DNA from: Bradyrhizobium sp.
GTDB taxonomy: Bacteria > Pseudomonadota > Alphaproteobacteria > Rhizobiales > Xanthobacteraceae
Length of the DNA: 64,000 bases
Direction of reading: 5' to 3'
NCBI RefSeq assembly: GCF_004799445.1
Contig: NZ_SSNA01000025.1
Span: 1 to 64,000 of the forward strand
Position numbers and translations under genes: made by a program. The notes beneath the pieces are model-generated. The model saw nothing but the letters and a program-made list of their open reading frames with translations. It searched no databases and was not told the origin of the DNA. Numbering within the stretch: position 1 is the stretch's first letter; each line of letters begins with the position of its first letter. Below are positions 9,461 to 18,556 of the stretch, piece after piece.

Positions 9461-10444
9461 TCAGGACGCGACCTTTTGGGCCTTGTAAGGCTGCGGTTCG
9501 ATCCCGATCGCCGCCAGCACGCCGCCGGCTGCGACGATCATGGGATGCAGGGCAATGAGGGCTTTGTGTTCGGTCAGGAACAGGCGGCCGGCGCGAAGCA
9601 CCGACAATGGCAGAAGCGCCAAAATCTTGGCGAGCAGCCTGGCGCGCAACCACGGCGTTCGCGCCGCCTTGCGCTGGACGTGATAGTTGATCGCACCGAT
9701 GCGCAGGCCCCGCAATGCAAGCCAGCCCGGATTGGTGCGGGCATTCGGCACGGTTTCGACGATGACCGCCTCCGCAACCCAGTGGAATTTCATTCCCTCC
9801 CGCCGCGATCGGGTAAAGAAATCGACGTCACCGCCGCCAAGAAAATTGAAGCGCAGATCGAAGGCCGGCCCGGCAAGTCTTTCAAATACCGGCCGCCTGA
9901 TCAGGCAATTGCCGCAGCCGTAGATGATCGGCACCGGTCCGCTTGAATCGTAGGCGGGAAGAAATGCGGGATGGCGCTGCAGTCCGCGCTTGGTGTCGTC
10001 ATCGAAACTCTGCAGCACCGGCCCACCGACGATGTCCGCGCCGGTGCCCTCGGCGGCGCGCACCATCAGTTCAAGCCAGTCCCTCGAGGCGATCTCGTCG
10101 TCGTCGATCATCAGAAAATGCGTTGCGGCAGGAAACGTCGCCTGGGCGGTTTCAAACGCGGCATTGATGGCGTGGCAGTTTCCCTGCCGCGGCTCGACCA
10201 CACAAAGTCCGGGAAATCTGCCGGCGCGCAGGAACTCGCTGGCGACCGGCACGCTGCCGCACCCCGACGCGTCGTTTTCGACCATGACGACGGCAAAGCG
10301 CCGATCGGTGCGCTGATCGGCAAGCGATTCCAAGGTTCGCCGCAGATGCTGCGGACGGCGGAAGCAGGGAACGCAGACGACGATCCCGATCGAAAGATCG
10401 AGCGCGGACGACGTCGCCACGATTGCGCGAGAGCCTTGCGGCAT
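9461..10444 (-). CDS. Family 2 glycosyltransferase, ExoM-like
   Basis: 327-aa GT-A glycosyltransferase. It starts with the GT2 pattern 'VVCVPCFRRPQHLRRTLES', has 'VMVENDASG', then the metal-binding 'MIDDDEIASRDWLELM' and a 'FLGGGDVDFFTRSRREGM' acceptor/catalytic stretch. A hydrophobic segment near the C-terminus may anchor it to the membrane. The overall pattern resembles ExoM, a glucosyltransferase of succinoglycan assembly, but the exact sugar cannot be read from the sequence. It is a monocistronic-looking minus-strand gene inside the exo locus. Confidence 0.85.
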   Translation of the reverse strand: MPQGSRAIVATSSALDLSIGIVVCVPCFRRPQHLRRTLESLADQRTDRRFAVVMVENDASGCGSVPVASEFLRAGRFPGLCVVEPRQGNCHAINAAFETAQATFPAATHFLMIDDDEIASRDWLELMVRAAEGTGADIVGGPVLQSFDDDTKRGLQRHPAFLPAYDSSGPVPIIYGCGNCLIRRPVFERLAGPAFDLRFNFLGGGDVDFFTRSRREGMKFHWVAEAVIVETVPNARTNPGWLALRGLRIGAINYHVQRKAARTPWLRARLLAKILALLPLSVLRAGRLFLTEHKALIALHPMIVAAGGVLAAIGIEPQPYKAQKVAS

Positions 10445-10548
10445 GACGCTAGAGATCCTTCTTCAATGGCAATCCGGCCGCAATGCGGCTCATGATGCAG
10501 CTTGATCCGTGGTTAAAGCCCCCAACTGGGTCTCCTTGCGGGTTTGAT

Positions 10549-11676
10549 CTAGACTGTGTTGCGCCGGTATTGCTCTATGACATCGAACAGAGGCTTGCGC
10601 TTGAGTTCGGCATCGAGCGGCAGCGGCCGATTTGGCATACCATCGATGCGTTTAAAATAGGTTGGCACCCAGGTGTACCGGTCGCTCAGGCCCCAGGTCA
10701 GGATGGCCCTCGGACGGACGACATCGCAGACCGCCCCGAGAAATTGGCCGGCCATATCGGCGACCAGCGCATCACGCTCACCGACCTTGCCGGGAAGTCC
10801 GTAGTCGATCACGTCGAGTTCGGTGATCAGCACGTCGAGCTTGAGCGTCGCAATCTCCACCAGCAATTCCTGCAAGCCGTCCCGGTCGATGGCACGGTCC
10901 GCGAACAAATGCGCCTGCAATCCGACGGCATGCAGCGGCACATCGCGGTCGCGCAGCGAGCGCAGCAGCCGAACCAGCGCCTTGCGCCGTGCGGCGAACC
11001 GCGCGCCCCTGAACTCGACATCATATTCGTTGAGCACAAGCCGGGTGTCGGGATCCGCTGCCGCCGCCGCGCGCAATGCGATGGGCAGATAGTCCGGACC
11101 GAGCCGGCTCGTCCAGATCGAAGGACGGAGCGAAGATTCGTCTTCCGGCCAATCCACCAGCGGCTCGTTAACCACGTCCCAGGAAGGGATGGCGCCACGA
11201 TATCGGGACACAACCGTTTCAATATGGCCGACCAGTTCCCGCTCGGCCTCGGCGCGGCTGCCGATAGCGGCGGTCCACGCAGGCATCCCGCCATACCAAG
11301 CCAGCGTATGGCCGCGCACCTCGATATTGTTCTGCCTGGCAAAATCCATCAGCACGTCGGCTTTTTCGAACCGATATTCGCCCCGCGCCGGGTGAATGTC
11401 CGGCCACTTCATCTCGCCTTCAGGGACGACGATCTGACAATTCGCAATGACGGCCGCGCGATAGGAGGCATCCGATGTCAACGCATCGACCCGTACGGCG
11501 GCGCCATACGGAATTGGAACTCGAATGGAATTTGCGCTTGCGCCAGCGGCAGAAGTCGGGGTTTGCGGCGTCGCAAGAGCAGCGCCGGACAGGCCGGCTA
11601 TGCCGGACGCGCCCAGCGCCATGGCCTTGGTGGCGTGAAGGAGAAAATCACGCCGGGAGTTTGCCGTTGCCGTCAT
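10549..11676 (-). CDS. GH10 endo-1,4-beta-xylanase-like glycosidase, Tat-exported
   Basis: 375-aa glycoside hydrolase family 10 protein. The acid/base Glu is in 'SWDVVNEPLVDW' and the nucleophile Glu in 'VLITELDVIDYG'; 'GHTLAWYGGMPAW' is another GH10 signature. The N-terminus 'NSRRDFLLHATKAMALGASG' is a clear twin-arginine signal, so the folded enzyme is exported. GH10 enzymes cut beta-1,4-xylan or related glucans. Inside an exopolysaccharide locus the likely substrate is the strain's own polymer, for chain-length control or release (inference). Confidence 0.92.
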   Translation of the reverse strand: MTATANSRRDFLLHATKAMALGASGIAGLSGAALATPQTPTSAAGASANSIRVPIPYGAAVRVDALTSDASYRAAVIANCQIVVPEGEMKWPDIHPARGEYRFEKADVLMDFARQNNIEVRGHTLAWYGGMPAWTAAIGSRAEAERELVGHIETVVSRYRGAIPSWDVVNEPLVDWPEDESSLRPSIWTSRLGPDYLPIALRAAAAADPDTRLVLNEYDVEFRGARFAARRKALVRLLRSLRDRDVPLHAVGLQAHLFADRAIDRDGLQELLVEIATLKLDVLITELDVIDYGLPGKVGERDALVADMAGQFLGAVCDVVRPRAILTWGLSDRYTWVPTYFKRIDGMPNRPLPLDAELKRKPLFDVIEQYRRNTV

Positions 11677-11878
11677 CGGTGTACACGATCATCAGGATCA
11701 AGCGTTGCGCGTCCGTCGCTGCAATATCCGGTCCAGAGTCGTGCAGCGGCAACGAATGTCTCCAACATGGTTATCGTGCGGCGGATTAACCAACTTCGAG
11801 AGCCTGCGGCGGCGGCAGACCTGCCCGGCATCGATTTTGCTCTCCGGTAACTGCAATGAAAAAGCCGCATCCGAAATC

Positions 11879-12838
11879 ATGCCTCTGAACGTCGCCAAAG
11901 CTGGTCCTGAGACGAACGCCGTAGCGTTGTTAACCCCAACCTACGCGCGGGACGTGGAATTGTGTGCTCTGCTTTGCGAGAGCGTCGACCGTCACGTCGG
12001 TGCATTTTCTAAGCACTATCTGCTGGTTCCCGACTGCGACTTGCTGCTTTTTTCTCGCTTCGAGAGCGAGCGCAGAAGCGTCCTTCCGGCATCCCGGTTC
12101 CTGCCGGGATGGCTCCGGCCGCTGCCCCCCATCGTCCAGCGCAAGCGGCGCCAATATTGGTGGTCGTTTCGCGCCATGCCGGTGAGTGGCTGGCATGTGC
12201 AGCAAATCCTCAAGATAGCCGCAACCATCGCGCTGCCGCACCGGCGGTATTGCATTCTCGATTCCGATGTCGTGTTCTTTCGGGATTTCGATCTGTCGCG
12301 CTATGAATATCCGGGCTCGATTCCGCTTCTCAGCATTCCCGGCAAGGTGACAGCGAACCAGCCCGGGCACGCGCGCTGGGTTGAGACCAGCCACCGGCTT
12401 CTCGGGCTTCCAGCGCCAACCCTTCCGGCAGCCGATTACATCGGCCACATCATATTTTGGGATCAGCAGGCCACCCGCGCCATGGCCGCGAAACTCGAGG
12501 CCGCCTCCAATCTTGATTGGATCGATGCACTTTGCAGGACTCGAGAGTTCTCCGAATACATGCTGTACGGCTATTTCGTGCAGAACGACGCGAGCTTCGC
12601 CGGGCGGCACACACCCAGCTTGCGCACGGGATGCGTCAGTTATTGGGATCCGCCGAGGCTCGACAAGGCGGAGCTGAACCGTCTGCTTCGCGGTGCGGAT
12701 CAGGACGACGTCGCATTCTCGGCCGCGTCCTTTTCGGGAACGCCGGTGCAGATGATCCGCGCGGCCATCGAGGAAACGCGCGCGCAGCTCCGGCCCCGTG
12801 CCGCGACAAAGCAAACTGCCGGGCTTGGCGCATGCTGA
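11879..12838 (+). CDS. DUF6492 family protein, glycosyltransferase-like
   Basis: 319-aa protein read from ATG 11879 ('MPLNVAKAG'); the longer ORF from 11705 covers the promoter side of the divergent GH10 gene. It has 'VALLTPTYARDVELCALLCES' at the N-terminus and a DxD-like 'CILDSDVVFFRDFD' in the middle, which fits the DUF6492 family and suggests a GT-A-like sugar-nucleotide fold. Function is not established. The flippase start codon lies inside its last codons, so the two are translationally coupled and probably handle the same lipid-linked sugar. Confidence 0.78.
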   Translation: MPLNVAKAGPETNAVALLTPTYARDVELCALLCESVDRHVGAFSKHYLLVPDCDLLLFSRFESERRSVLPASRFLPGWLRPLPPIVQRKRRQYWWSFRAMPVSGWHVQQILKIAATIALPHRRYCILDSDVVFFRDFDLSRYEYPGSIPLLSIPGKVTANQPGHARWVETSHRLLGLPAPTLPAADYIGHIIFWDQQATRAMAAKLEAASNLDWIDALCRTREFSEYMLYGYFVQNDASFAGRHTPSLRTGCVSYWDPPRLDKAELNRLLRGADQDDVAFSAASFSGTPVQMIRAAIEETRAQLRPRAATKQTAGLGAC

Positions 12839-14283
12839 TAGGACAAGCCAGCATCAACCTGTTCGCCAATATCCTCTCCGCGCTGCTGGGGCTATTGAGC
12901 GTCTTCATCTTCACGAGGCTTTTTTCACCTCATGATTATGGCATCTATCTGCTCGGCGTCGGATTCGCTTCCGTGGTCAGCACCTTTCTGGCCGGATGGT
13001 TTCGCAATCTGATTCTGAGCAGGCACGCTCGAAATGATGGTAGCGATGTTCGGGGCCTCGTTCTCTCCGGGTATCTTGTCTGCTGTCTCACCGCCCCTGC
13101 CGCATACGAATTGGGCCGTCTGGTCGGGTTGGACGCCATCGCCGCAGTGGCGGCGGTGCTGCTCGCGGTCGCGGTCGGCCTGTTTGAATTGACCCAGGAT
13201 CTGGTTCGCGCGCGGCTTCGGGCCATCACGGCGATGAAGGCCACGCTGGTTCGCGCCGTATCCGCGGTTTGCCTGGGCGTTTCGGTTGCGATCTTCGCCC
13301 CTCACGGATTCCTGCTGCTGGTATCGTCAGCGCTGGCCTGCCTGCTTGCGGTGCTGGTCCAGTCACGCGCTGCCTGGCGGGGCACGATCGTCAAATTTGA
13401 CGGCGCCGGTCTGCTGGCCGCGGCCAAGCAGGGCCTGCCGCTGACATTGTCGCTCACCTTGCTCGCCATCTCCAGCGTTACCGATCGTTTCGTGATCGCC
13501 AACCTCATAGGCTCCGCAGACACTGGCAGATACATCGCGGGTCTCGACCTCGTCCGGCAAACTCTCATGATGCCGGCGATGAGCGTCGCCGCCGCGTTTT
13601 TCCCGCTCGCGATAAAGATCCATGCCAATCAGGGGCGCGCTGCCGTGCGTTCGCATCTTGGCGAGTGCGTGGAGCTGCTGCTCAGCATTACGCTGCCGGC
13701 ATGTCTTGGATTCGCCGTCATTTCCCTCCACATCGCCAACGTCGTTCTGGGCGCCGACTTTCGCGAGATGGCCGCGCAAACGATGCCGATCCTGGCCGTC
13801 GCCGTGATTTTCCAGATCCTGACACAGCAGTACCTGCATGCCAGCTTTTTGCTGTCGGGACGAAATTCGTTCTATCTGATCAATACCGCGTCGATCATCG
13901 CAGCCAATGTGATCCTGTCGTACGCATTCGTCAGCCAATACGGCACCATGGGTGCGGCATGGGCACGGCTCGGCGCCGATGTTCTGGGATTTTTCTGCGC
14001 GCTGATCCTCAGCCGCCGGGCCTTCCCAATTCCGATGCCGCCCGGCCGATTGGCACTGACGATGATCGCCGGATTGATCATGGCGCTGACGGTGATCACG
14101 ATCGACACGAGCCTGCACGTCTCGGACCTGGTCGCGTGCATTGTCCTGGTCGGCGCCGGCCTGGTCAGCTACCTGGCGGCGTGCTGGCTGTTCGACATCT
14201 CCTACACGCGCAGGCGGCTGAACGTCTGCCTGGCGTTCTTCCGGACCAGATTTGCAAACATCGGCACCGGATCGGCAACCTGA
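12832..14283 (+). CDS. Wzx/ExoT-like oligosaccharide flippase
   Basis: 483-aa MATE/PST-type polysaccharide transporter with about 12-14 helices. It starts 'MLIGQASINLFANILSALLG', followed by the typical 'FTRLFSPHDYGIYLLG'. It flips undecaprenyl-linked repeat units to the periplasm. ATG 12832 was chosen because it overlaps the DUF6492 stop (12836-12838) and gives the canonical N-terminus. The ORF-track start at 12517 is inside the upstream gene. Confidence 0.9.
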   Translation: MLIGQASINLFANILSALLGLLSVFIFTRLFSPHDYGIYLLGVGFASVVSTFLAGWFRNLILSRHARNDGSDVRGLVLSGYLVCCLTAPAAYELGRLVGLDAIAAVAAVLLAVAVGLFELTQDLVRARLRAITAMKATLVRAVSAVCLGVSVAIFAPHGFLLLVSSALACLLAVLVQSRAAWRGTIVKFDGAGLLAAAKQGLPLTLSLTLLAISSVTDRFVIANLIGSADTGRYIAGLDLVRQTLMMPAMSVAAAFFPLAIKIHANQGRAAVRSHLGECVELLLSITLPACLGFAVISLHIANVVLGADFREMAAQTMPILAVAVIFQILTQQYLHASFLLSGRNSFYLINTASIIAANVILSYAFVSQYGTMGAAWARLGADVLGFFCALILSRRAFPIPMPPGRLALTMIAGLIMALTVITIDTSLHVSDLVACIVLVGAGLVSYLAACWLFDISYTRRRLNVCLAFFRTRFANIGTGSAT

Positions 14284-14688
14284 TGAACGCAGCCTGGCCC
14301 CAAACCGAAGCGAGAGGCAGCCACGGGCTGGCGCGGCATCTGCGCACCGGTTGCATCCCGCTGCGCAATTTAGCCGCGAACGTCGATAGCCGCCGGGTGC
14401 GCGCGCTCAACGGTCAGCCAACGCGCCTCGACGAGACGCCAACCGATAACAAATCGTTAATTTCCCGAAGCAGCGAGGCTCGCAATGGGCCGGGCAACCC
14501 TGGCAGAGAGACGGCCGGGCGCGGGCGCTTAAACGCTTTTTTTGCCTTTTCCGTGAATAGTCCCTCAGTGAGTATGGTTAATTTTTCCTGTTGCGTTGGT
14601 TCTGCGCCCAAGCCCTGCGCGCGTAGCGTGACCCGAAGAGTAGCCCCTCAGCCGACGCGTTCGGCCATTCGAATGGAAGCTGGGGCCC
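14284..14688. promoter_or_regulatory. Non-coding region upstream of exoP-like gene
   Basis: 405 bp with no credible gene. The ORFs listed here are shadows with unlikely composition. It holds AT-richer blocks (near 14445-14465 and 14530-14590) that could carry the promoter of the exoP-like gene. A perfect 12-bp palindrome CCATTCGAATGG (14665-14676) sits just before the ribosome-binding site of that gene, where a bound repressor would block translation or elongation. No known operator matched. Confidence 0.5.
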
Positions 14689-16959
14689 ATGCTGTCGTAT
14701 GACCAACCCATCAATCGCTCCAACCCGGAGACCGGGCAAAAGCCCGCGCCAGCGCCTGCCGGCTTCAGCGTGCTGCAGCTAACCCGGTTGCTGTGGCAGC
14801 GGAAGACCGCGATCGCGATGGCCGGGCTGATCTGCGCCTGTGCTGCCGTCGGCATCGGCAAGAGCCTGACGCCAAAATATCTGGCGACCGCGCAGCTCTA
14901 TGTCGATCCCCGGGAGCTGCAACTGGTCGACCGCGAACTCACGCCGCGCTCCCAGGACGTTTCCGGCCTGGCGATGGTGGTGGAAAGCCAGGCTCGCCTG
15001 ATCACTTCGAACAACGTCCTGCTGCAGGTGGTCCAGGATGCCCATCTCGACAAGGATCCGGAGTTCGGCGGCAATTCCGGCGGCGTCACGGCGGCGTTGC
15101 TCGGCCTGTTCGGGCTCGACGCGCGTTCCGCCGGCGAGGCCAAGGTCGGCCAGATGGCGGCGCTGGAAGCCTTGAACCGTCACATCAGCGTGAAGAAGAC
15201 CGATCGTACCTTCATCGTCGATATCGATGTCTGGTCGTATGACCCGGCGAAGGCGGCGATGCTCGCCAATGCGATTTCCAACGCCTATCTGGCGGAATCC
15301 AGAAATTCGCAAGCCACCGCCGCGCGACGGGCGACGACCGATCTGTCGGGCCGGCTCAAGGAATTGCAGGAGCGGCTTCGCACCGCGGAGAACGCGCTTG
15401 CGGTCTACAAGGCACAGAACAATTTCGTCGGCACCCAGGATACGCTGATCAGCGATCAGCAGCTTTCGGCGAGCAACCAGCGGCTTGCCGCCGCACGGGC
15501 GATGACGCTCGACGCGCAGGCGAAATACGACCAGATCGAGGCCAGCCGCCGCGCGTCGACCGATGCCGGCGCCATTCCGGAGGCCCTTCAGTCTCCCACC
15601 ATCGCCAATTTGCGTTCGCAATACGCCGAAGCCCGCAAGCGCTATGCCGAACTGGCCAGCGAATTGGGGCCGCTGCATCCCTCGCTGCGTCAGATGGAAA
15701 AGCAGGTCGAAGACCTGCGCCGCACCGTCAACGAGGAAGTCGAGCGCTTTGCCCAGTCGGCGAAAAATGACCTGACCCGCGCCCGCGACTACGAGGCCTC
15801 GCTGAACAAGTCGCTTGAGGCGCAAAAGCGCCAGAGCGTCCAGCTCAGCCAGGCTTCGGTGCGGCTCCGCGAGCTTGAGCGCGACGTCGAAGCCAGCCGC
15901 GACGTCTATCAATCGTTCCTCAAGCGCTCGCGCGAGACCGAGGAACAGGAAAGCCTCAACACCTCGAGCGCGCGCATCATCGGCGAAGCCTCCGTGCCGC
16001 AACGACGCGCATTCCCGCCCGCCATGAGCCTGCTCGCGATCGTCGGTTTCGTGCTTGGTGCGCTCGCCGCGGCGACCTGGTTTGTCGCGGCCGACCAGCT
16101 GTCATTCGACACTGCCGAAACCAGCCCGAAGATACCGGCGTTGCCGGAGCCGAAGGCCGAAGCCCCGCCGTCGCAGCCGCCGGAGCGACAGCCTGCCCCG
16201 GCCACGCTGGTCGAGAAGCCGCGGATCGCACGGCTGCTGGAATCCGACGTGATGCGGACGCTGGGTGGAATCCTGGCCATCGGCGGTATTCCCGACGTCA
16301 CGCGGATGGGCTGGCCGACGGTGCGGGCGGGCTTTCCATTGACGACCTTCCTCAACGCCCTGCGCGAGATGCGGGAGACGCTGGCCAAGCGTTCCGCCGC
16401 GAACGTGGCCCCGGTGCTGGGCGTGATCGGCGCGGGTGCCAGCCAGGATCGTACCATCGCCGCGCTGAACGTCGCGCTGGCGGCCGCCCGCGACGGCGCC
16501 AACGTGCTGCTGATCGACGCCGATCCCGCGACGCGCACGCTTTCGAACAAGGTAGCCGGGCCGGGCAAGCGCGAGGCCAGCCGCCTCGGCTGGCTCAGCA
16601 TGGGCACCAGGGCTTCGCGCGCCATCAAGACCGCGAACGGCATTTCGATCCTGCCCTCGATCGGGCCCGCCGGAACCAGCAACGCCATCCGCAAGGCGAT
16701 TGCGCAGGCCCGCTCAGCGGGTGGCTACGATCTTGTGATTTTCGACGGGCCTGCGATGCCCTGGAGCGCGGACGATCGCAAGCTGCTCGATGCCGCGGAC
16801 GGCCTGGCCGCGATCCTGCCGGCCAGTCTCGACATCAACGATTGCATGGAAGACATCATCGCCGCCCTCGGCGGCACCGAGCGCAAGCTGATCGGTGTCA
16901 TCCTCAACGAACTTCATCCAGCGGCCAAGGTCTCGCAACGGGACAAACAATATGCTTGA
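14689..16959 (+). CDS. exoP: ExoP-like polysaccharide co-polymerase with degenerate kinase domain
   Basis: 756-aa inner-membrane polysaccharide co-polymerase (Wzz/GumC-ExoP family) that sets chain length and links the polymerase to export. An N-terminal Wzz domain with TM1 (about 41-58) is followed by a long periplasmic coiled-coil (about 190-420), TM2 (about 445-463) and a Pro-rich linker. A cytoplasmic BY-kinase-like domain comes last. In that domain the Walker A' ('VLLIDADPAT') and Walker B ('DLVIFDGPA') are present. The Walker A loop, however, reads 'GVIGAGASQDRTIA' with no GKS/T, and no Tyr cluster exists at the C-terminus. Good RBS ('gaagctgggg'). Confidence 0.9.
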   Translation: MLSYDQPINRSNPETGQKPAPAPAGFSVLQLTRLLWQRKTAIAMAGLICACAAVGIGKSLTPKYLATAQLYVDPRELQLVDRELTPRSQDVSGLAMVVESQARLITSNNVLLQVVQDAHLDKDPEFGGNSGGVTAALLGLFGLDARSAGEAKVGQMAALEALNRHISVKKTDRTFIVDIDVWSYDPAKAAMLANAISNAYLAESRNSQATAARRATTDLSGRLKELQERLRTAENALAVYKAQNNFVGTQDTLISDQQLSASNQRLAAARAMTLDAQAKYDQIEASRRASTDAGAIPEALQSPTIANLRSQYAEARKRYAELASELGPLHPSLRQMEKQVEDLRRTVNEEVERFAQSAKNDLTRARDYEASLNKSLEAQKRQSVQLSQASVRLRELERDVEASRDVYQSFLKRSRETEEQESLNTSSARIIGEASVPQRRAFPPAMSLLAIVGFVLGALAAATWFVAADQLSFDTAETSPKIPALPEPKAEAPPSQPPERQPAPATLVEKPRIARLLESDVMRTLGGILAIGGIPDVTRMGWPTVRAGFPLTTFLNALREMRETLAKRSAANVAPVLGVIGAGASQDRTIAALNVALAAARDGANVLLIDADPATRTLSNKVAGPGKREASRLGWLSMGTRASRAIKTANGISILPSIGPAGTSNAIRKAIAQARSAGGYDLVIFDGPAMPWSADDRKLLDAADGLAAILPASLDINDCMEDIIAALGGTERKLIGVILNELHPAAKVSQRDKQYA

Positions 16960-17776
16960 GCGCCGCGCAAATCCGCTAGGCAGGACCGCTACCGCCAGCG
17001 TGCCCAGAATCTCGCTGGGCGGGCTGCGGCTCGCCGTGCTCGACCTCGAACAGACCGCCAATTTCATGATCGACATGGTGTTCCCCAAACGCCGGCTCGG
17101 TCGTCCGCTTTATCTGACTTCCGCCAATGGCGAAGTGCTGGCGCGTTGTTCGACCGAGCCAATGACCGACCGGCTGTTTCGCGCCGCCGATCTCATCAAC
17201 GCTGACGGCCAGCCGCTGGTCACGGTGTCGCGGCTGAATTCGCGGACGCCGCTGCCGGAACGGGTCGCTACCACCGACCTGTTCAGCGTCGTGGCGCGCA
17301 AGGCGGAGGCGGCGGGGCTCACCTTCTACATGTTCGGCGCCGACGAAGACGAAAATGCCGCCGCCGTCGCCAATGTCCGGAGAATGTATCCCGGTCTGCG
17401 GATCGTCGGGCATTGCCACGGCTATCTCCGAGGCGACGCGCTGCGGGCCAAGGTCGACGAAATCAACCGGCTGGCGCCGGATTATCTGTGGGTCGCGCTC
17501 GGCGTTCCCTACGAGCAGGCGTTTGTCGCTGAGTTCAACCCGCGCCTGTCCAATGTCGGCGTCATCAAAACCGCCGGCGGATTGTTCAACTTCCTGTCCG
17601 GCAGCCGGCCCCGCGCACCGCTATGGATGCAGAAGGTGGGCCTCGAATGGGCCTGGCGAATCTGGCTCGAGCCGCGCCGGCTGTTCTGGCGCTATCTGAC
17701 CACCAACCCCCGCGCGCTCTATCTGCTGTTCAACAAGAGCCAGTCCTCAAGGACCGAACGGACGCCGCGCAACTAA
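16952..17776 (+). CDS. WecB/TagA/CpsF family glycosyltransferase
   Basis: 274-aa GT26 enzyme, read from ATG 16952, which overlaps the exoP stop by 8 nt (translational coupling); the ORF-track start is 57 nt further upstream. Family segments are 'LTSANGEVLARC', 'NADGQPLVTVSR', 'YMFGADEDENAAA' and 'VWVALGVPYEQAF', followed by a C-terminal 'KTAGGLFNFLSG..RAP' stretch. Members transfer N-acetylmannosaminuronate, glucose or similar sugars to lipid carriers at the membrane. It likely completes or starts the repeat unit of this locus. Confidence 0.88.
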   Translation: MLERRANPLGRTATASVPRISLGGLRLAVLDLEQTANFMIDMVFPKRRLGRPLYLTSANGEVLARCSTEPMTDRLFRAADLINADGQPLVTVSRLNSRTPLPERVATTDLFSVVARKAEAAGLTFYMFGADEDENAAAVANVRRMYPGLRIVGHCHGYLRGDALRAKVDEINRLAPDYLWVALGVPYEQAFVAEFNPRLSNVGVIKTAGGLFNFLSGSRPRAPLWMQKVGLEWAWRIWLEPRRLFWRYLTTNPRALYLLFNKSQSSRTERTPRN

Positions 17777-17987
17777 TTGCGCCGGCTTCAGGTTCCTGCA
17801 CCGGCGAAAACCCGCTCGGCGCGGGGCGCGCGCATTCCCGGCGCCACATTTCCTGATGTGAAATCTCGCCTGCCGCGTATGCGGGTTCGCCCCTTGCACC
17901 GCCGGAGCCGAACCGGCTAGCATGAAATCGACAGCAAAGATGAAACACGCGGCGGCATTCAGCCCGCGGAATCCGATGGAGGAGACC

Positions 17988-18455
17988 ATGAAGGCCACCA
18001 AACGGTTTTGGCGATATCTCTTGATGCCGATATCGCTGGCCGGCATGTTGAGCATAAGCTCGGCCGCCGAACTCAATCCCGCCGCGGTCATCTACAAACT
18101 GCCGGATCAGATTCCGTGGAGTCCGGTTGATGCCCGCGGGGGACAAAATGCCGTCGTTGTTGGCGATCCTGCGAAGCCCGGCTTCTATATGGTCTACACC
18201 AAATGGACCAAGGGCAATCATTTCAGCCGGCCCCACTTTCATCCCAACGACCGTTACATCGTCGTGTTGCAGGGTACCTGGTGGGTAGGCTCCGGGCCGA
18301 AATTCGATCCCGCCAACACCACCCCGATGCCTGCCGGAAGTTTTGTCACGCATTTCGGCAAACAGGTCCATTGGGACGGCGCCAAGGACGAGGATGCCGT
18401 TCTGCTGATCATGGGAGAGGGCCCGGCGACCGCGACCGCAGCCGAAGAGAAATAG
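17988..18455 (+). CDS. Exported cupin-domain protein
   Basis: 155-aa protein from ATG 17988 with an excellent RBS ('gatggaggagacc'). An N-terminal signal peptide ends near 'LSISSAAEL'. A single cupin follows with metal ligands in 'FSRPHFHPNDRYIVVLQGTW' and a later His in 'THFGKQVHWD'. It is therefore periplasmic. Its substrate is unknown; similar proteins are usually annotated only as cupin. It is separated from the EPS locus by about 210 bp and begins the catabolic section. Confidence 0.82.
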   Translation: MKATKRFWRYLLMPISLAGMLSISSAAELNPAAVIYKLPDQIPWSPVDARGGQNAVVVGDPAKPGFYMVYTKWTKGNHFSRPHFHPNDRYIVVLQGTWWVGSGPKFDPANTTPMPAGSFVTHFGKQVHWDGAKDEDAVLLIMGEGPATATAAEEK

Positions 18456-18556
18456 CCCGGACGCCACAGATCCATTCCCGCAAATCAAGAAAGCGGCGAG
18501 ACCCATCGAAAGCCTGATCATCAGCCGTTTGAAGGCTTAGTCGTCTGGAGGATTCA

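Noticed and set aside
10540-10562. Possible FixK/FNR box 'TTGATCTAGACTGTG'
   Set aside because: Only the left half matches TTGA-N6-TCAA, and the site sits at the 3' end of the GH10 gene, not upstream of a start.
10483-11850. 455-aa plus-strand ORF opposite the GH10 gene
   Set aside because: Fully antisense to a gene with clear catalytic motifs; composition is Arg/His/Gln-rich as expected of a shadow frame in GC-rich DNA.
13665-14702. 345-aa plus-strand ORF covering the 14.3-14.7 kb gap
   Set aside because: Overlaps the flippase in another frame and has Arg/Pro-rich composition; the gap itself shows no coding pattern.
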